Origin: Chloroflexota bacterium
Lineage (GTDB): Bacteria > Chloroflexota > Limnocylindria > Limnocylindrales > CSP1-4
Direction of reading: 5' to 3'
Length of the DNA: 64,000 bases
Assembly (NCBI GenBank): GCA_021786265.1
Contig: JAJYNP010000184.1
Coordinates: 1 to 64,000, forward strand
In this document: positions 62,994 to 64,000 of the stretch, one piece after another
How positions within the stretch are numbered: position 1 is the stretch's first letter
How the letters are laid out: every line of letters begins with the position of its first letter
Translations under genes and position numbers: made by a program
Notes under the pieces: model-generated
Told to the model about the DNA's origin: nothing
What the model saw: only the letters and a program-made list of their open reading frames with translations
The model's database searches: none

Positions 62994-64000
62994 GATACGA
63001 GCTCCTCGATCGAGTCGGACGGCACCTGCCCACTCGCCACTTCGACGACGCGACGTTCGGTAACGAGCGCGCTGACCAGCCGGCCGGGCGTCACGTCGAA
63101 GGCCGGGTTGTAGCCCCGCGCCGACGCCGGTGCGACCTGCATCCCGGCCCAGCGCACGACTTCCTCGTCATCGCGATACTCGATCTCGATCTCCGAGCCC
63201 GACGGAGTCTGCAGGTCGACCGTGGACTCCGGTGCCGCAACCACGAAGGGGATCCCGGCATTCGCGCACGCGAGCGCGACGCCGAGCGATCCGATCTTGT
63301 TGGCCGTATCCCCATTCGCGGCCACGCGGTCCGCTCCGATGATGGCCACGTCGACGAGGTGCCGAGCCGCTGTGCTGGCGGCCGCCCCGTCCACCTCCAC
63401 GACGTACGGGATCCCTTCCTGCTCGAGCTCCCATGCGGTGAGACGCGACCCCTGGAGCAGCGGCCGCGTCTCGTCCACGAACACGCGCTCGAGCAACCCG
63501 CGGGCGTGCAGTTCGCGGACGATCCCAAGGGCCGTCCCCCAGGCGGTCGTGGCGAGGAGACCGGTGTTGCAGTGGGTGAGGACCCGAACCGGCCGGTGCG
63601 GGACGGCATCCAGGATCCAGTCGGCACCGCGCGCCCCGATCTCATGGTTCGTGCGCTCGTCCTCGAGGATGAGTTGCGTCGCCCTGTCGACGACCGCCTG
63701 CGGGCCTTCCGCCATCAAGCCTCGCACCTGCTCCACGCCCCAGGCCAGATTGACCGCCGTGGGCCGGGCGTCGCGGATCCGGCCGACCTCGGCCTCGAGA
63801 CGGGCCGCGCTCCAGCCCTCCCGCTCGCCCTGAACCATCGCCAGGGCCACCCCGAAAGCCCCGGCGACTCCCAGGGCGGGCGCGCCTCGGACGGCAAGCC
63901 GGGTGATGGCGTCGATCAGCGCGTCCACGTCCCGGATGTCGAGATACGCCAGGCTCGCGGGCAACCGCGTCTGGTCGATCAGGCGGATACCCGCGCCTAT
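62990..64000 (-). CDS. mtnA: MtnA-like aldose-1-phosphate isomerase, cut by the window end
   Basis: 336 residues visible; only the first few at the N-terminus are missing. IRLIDQTRLP, LAVRGAPALGVAGAFG, the catalytic Cys in THCNTGLLAT, FVDETRPLLQGSRLTAWEL, IIGADRVAANGDTANKIGS with the catalytic Asp, and YNPAFDVTP identify 5-methylthioribose-1-phosphate isomerase. Close relatives convert 5-deoxyribose-1-phosphate to 5-deoxyribulose-1-phosphate. It is read together with the aldolase/dehydrogenase gene (four-base overlap). Confidence 0.93.
   Translation of the reverse strand: MGAGIRLIDQTRLPASLAYLDIRDVDALIDAITRLAVRGAPALGVAGAFGVALAMVQGEREGWSAARLEAEVGRIRDARPTAVNLAWGVEQVRGLMAEGPQAVVDRATQLILEDERTNHEIGARGADWILDAVPHRPVRVLTHCNTGLLATTAWGTALGIVRELHARGLLERVFVDETRPLLQGSRLTAWELEQEGIPYVVEVDGAAASTAARHLVDVAIIGADRVAANGDTANKIGSLGVALACANAGIPFVVAAPESTVDLQTPSGSEIEIEYRDDEEVVRWAGMQVAPASARGYNPAFDVTPGRLVSALVTERRVVEVASGQVPSDSIEELVS

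Overview
The window is high-GC DNA packed with genes and encodes no rRNA, tRNA, CRISPR array or insertion sequence that I can recognise. Gene content (MarP-like CvpA-protease, LiaF-like and LppX-like envelope proteins, FMN-binding/ApbE system, four-subunit 2-oxoacid:ferredoxin oxidoreductase, TPL-like lyase, two-domain HEPN/MNT pair) and frequent GTG/TTG starts suggest a GC-rich, probably monoderm soil or groundwater bacterium. My best guess is Chloroflexota (Limnocylindria-like), with Actinomycetota as the alternative; no marker gene here settles it. At least nine genes lack a Shine-Dalgarno sequence and instead carry a TANNNT hexamer 6-8 bases before the start codon, the layout expected for leaderless mRNAs.

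Layout. 1-2.8 kb: regulators (SARP/BTAD, MarR with a 15-bp tandem repeat) and an internally deleted NmrA-like gene. 2.9-9.6 kb: a lipid-type cluster (fabD, two ketosynthases around an MpaB/DUF2236 oxygenase), a CapA-family lipoprotein and a thioesterase. 10-13 kb: cysS, preceded by a 560-base gene-free stretch with strong palindromes, then an MNT/HEPN pair. 13-29 kb, all minus strand: copper ATPase with a cupredoxin-like tail, a fused molybdenum hydroxylase, a two-component system joined to a MacAB-like ABC exporter, a membrane-anchored S1C protease, and an extracytoplasmic flavin module (ferric-reductase-like protein, FMN-binding protein, ApbE). 29-36 kb: ECF sigma factor coupled to an O6-alkylguanine transferase, an M24 peptidase and the korDABC-type operon. 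36-51 kb: mixed metabolism and envelope genes (EamA transporter, KDPG-type aldolase, proline dehydrogenase, LiaF-like, TPL-like lyase, proC, BtuF-like, ferredoxin, YHS protein, TraR/DksA, LOG, MarP-like, ROK kinase, lipoprotein), with two decayed gene remnants at 48.5-49.1 kb.

51.9-64.0 kb is the most unusual region: an eleven-gene same-strand catabolic cluster. It joins an MtnA-like isomerase (cut by the window edge), a class II aldolase fused to a short-chain dehydrogenase, a ribose/AI-2-type ABC importer, an MtnK-type kinase, a SnoaL-like protein, an LsrF orthologue, an LsrE-like epimerase, a GntR/UTRA regulator and a second class II aldolase. The parts are known separately from methylthioribose/5-deoxyribose salvage and from AI-2 (lsr) degradation. 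Their combination suggests import, phosphorylation, isomerisation and cleavage of an uncommon C5-type sugar, with substrate unknown. A CsoR-like operator is shared by copA (13-15.7 kb) and the YHS gene (45.7 kb), tying two distant loci into one probable copper response.

Stretches without a gene: 1-160 and 647-930 hold nothing I can interpret; 9615-10178 holds repeats and palindromes; 48443-49202 holds only the two remnants.
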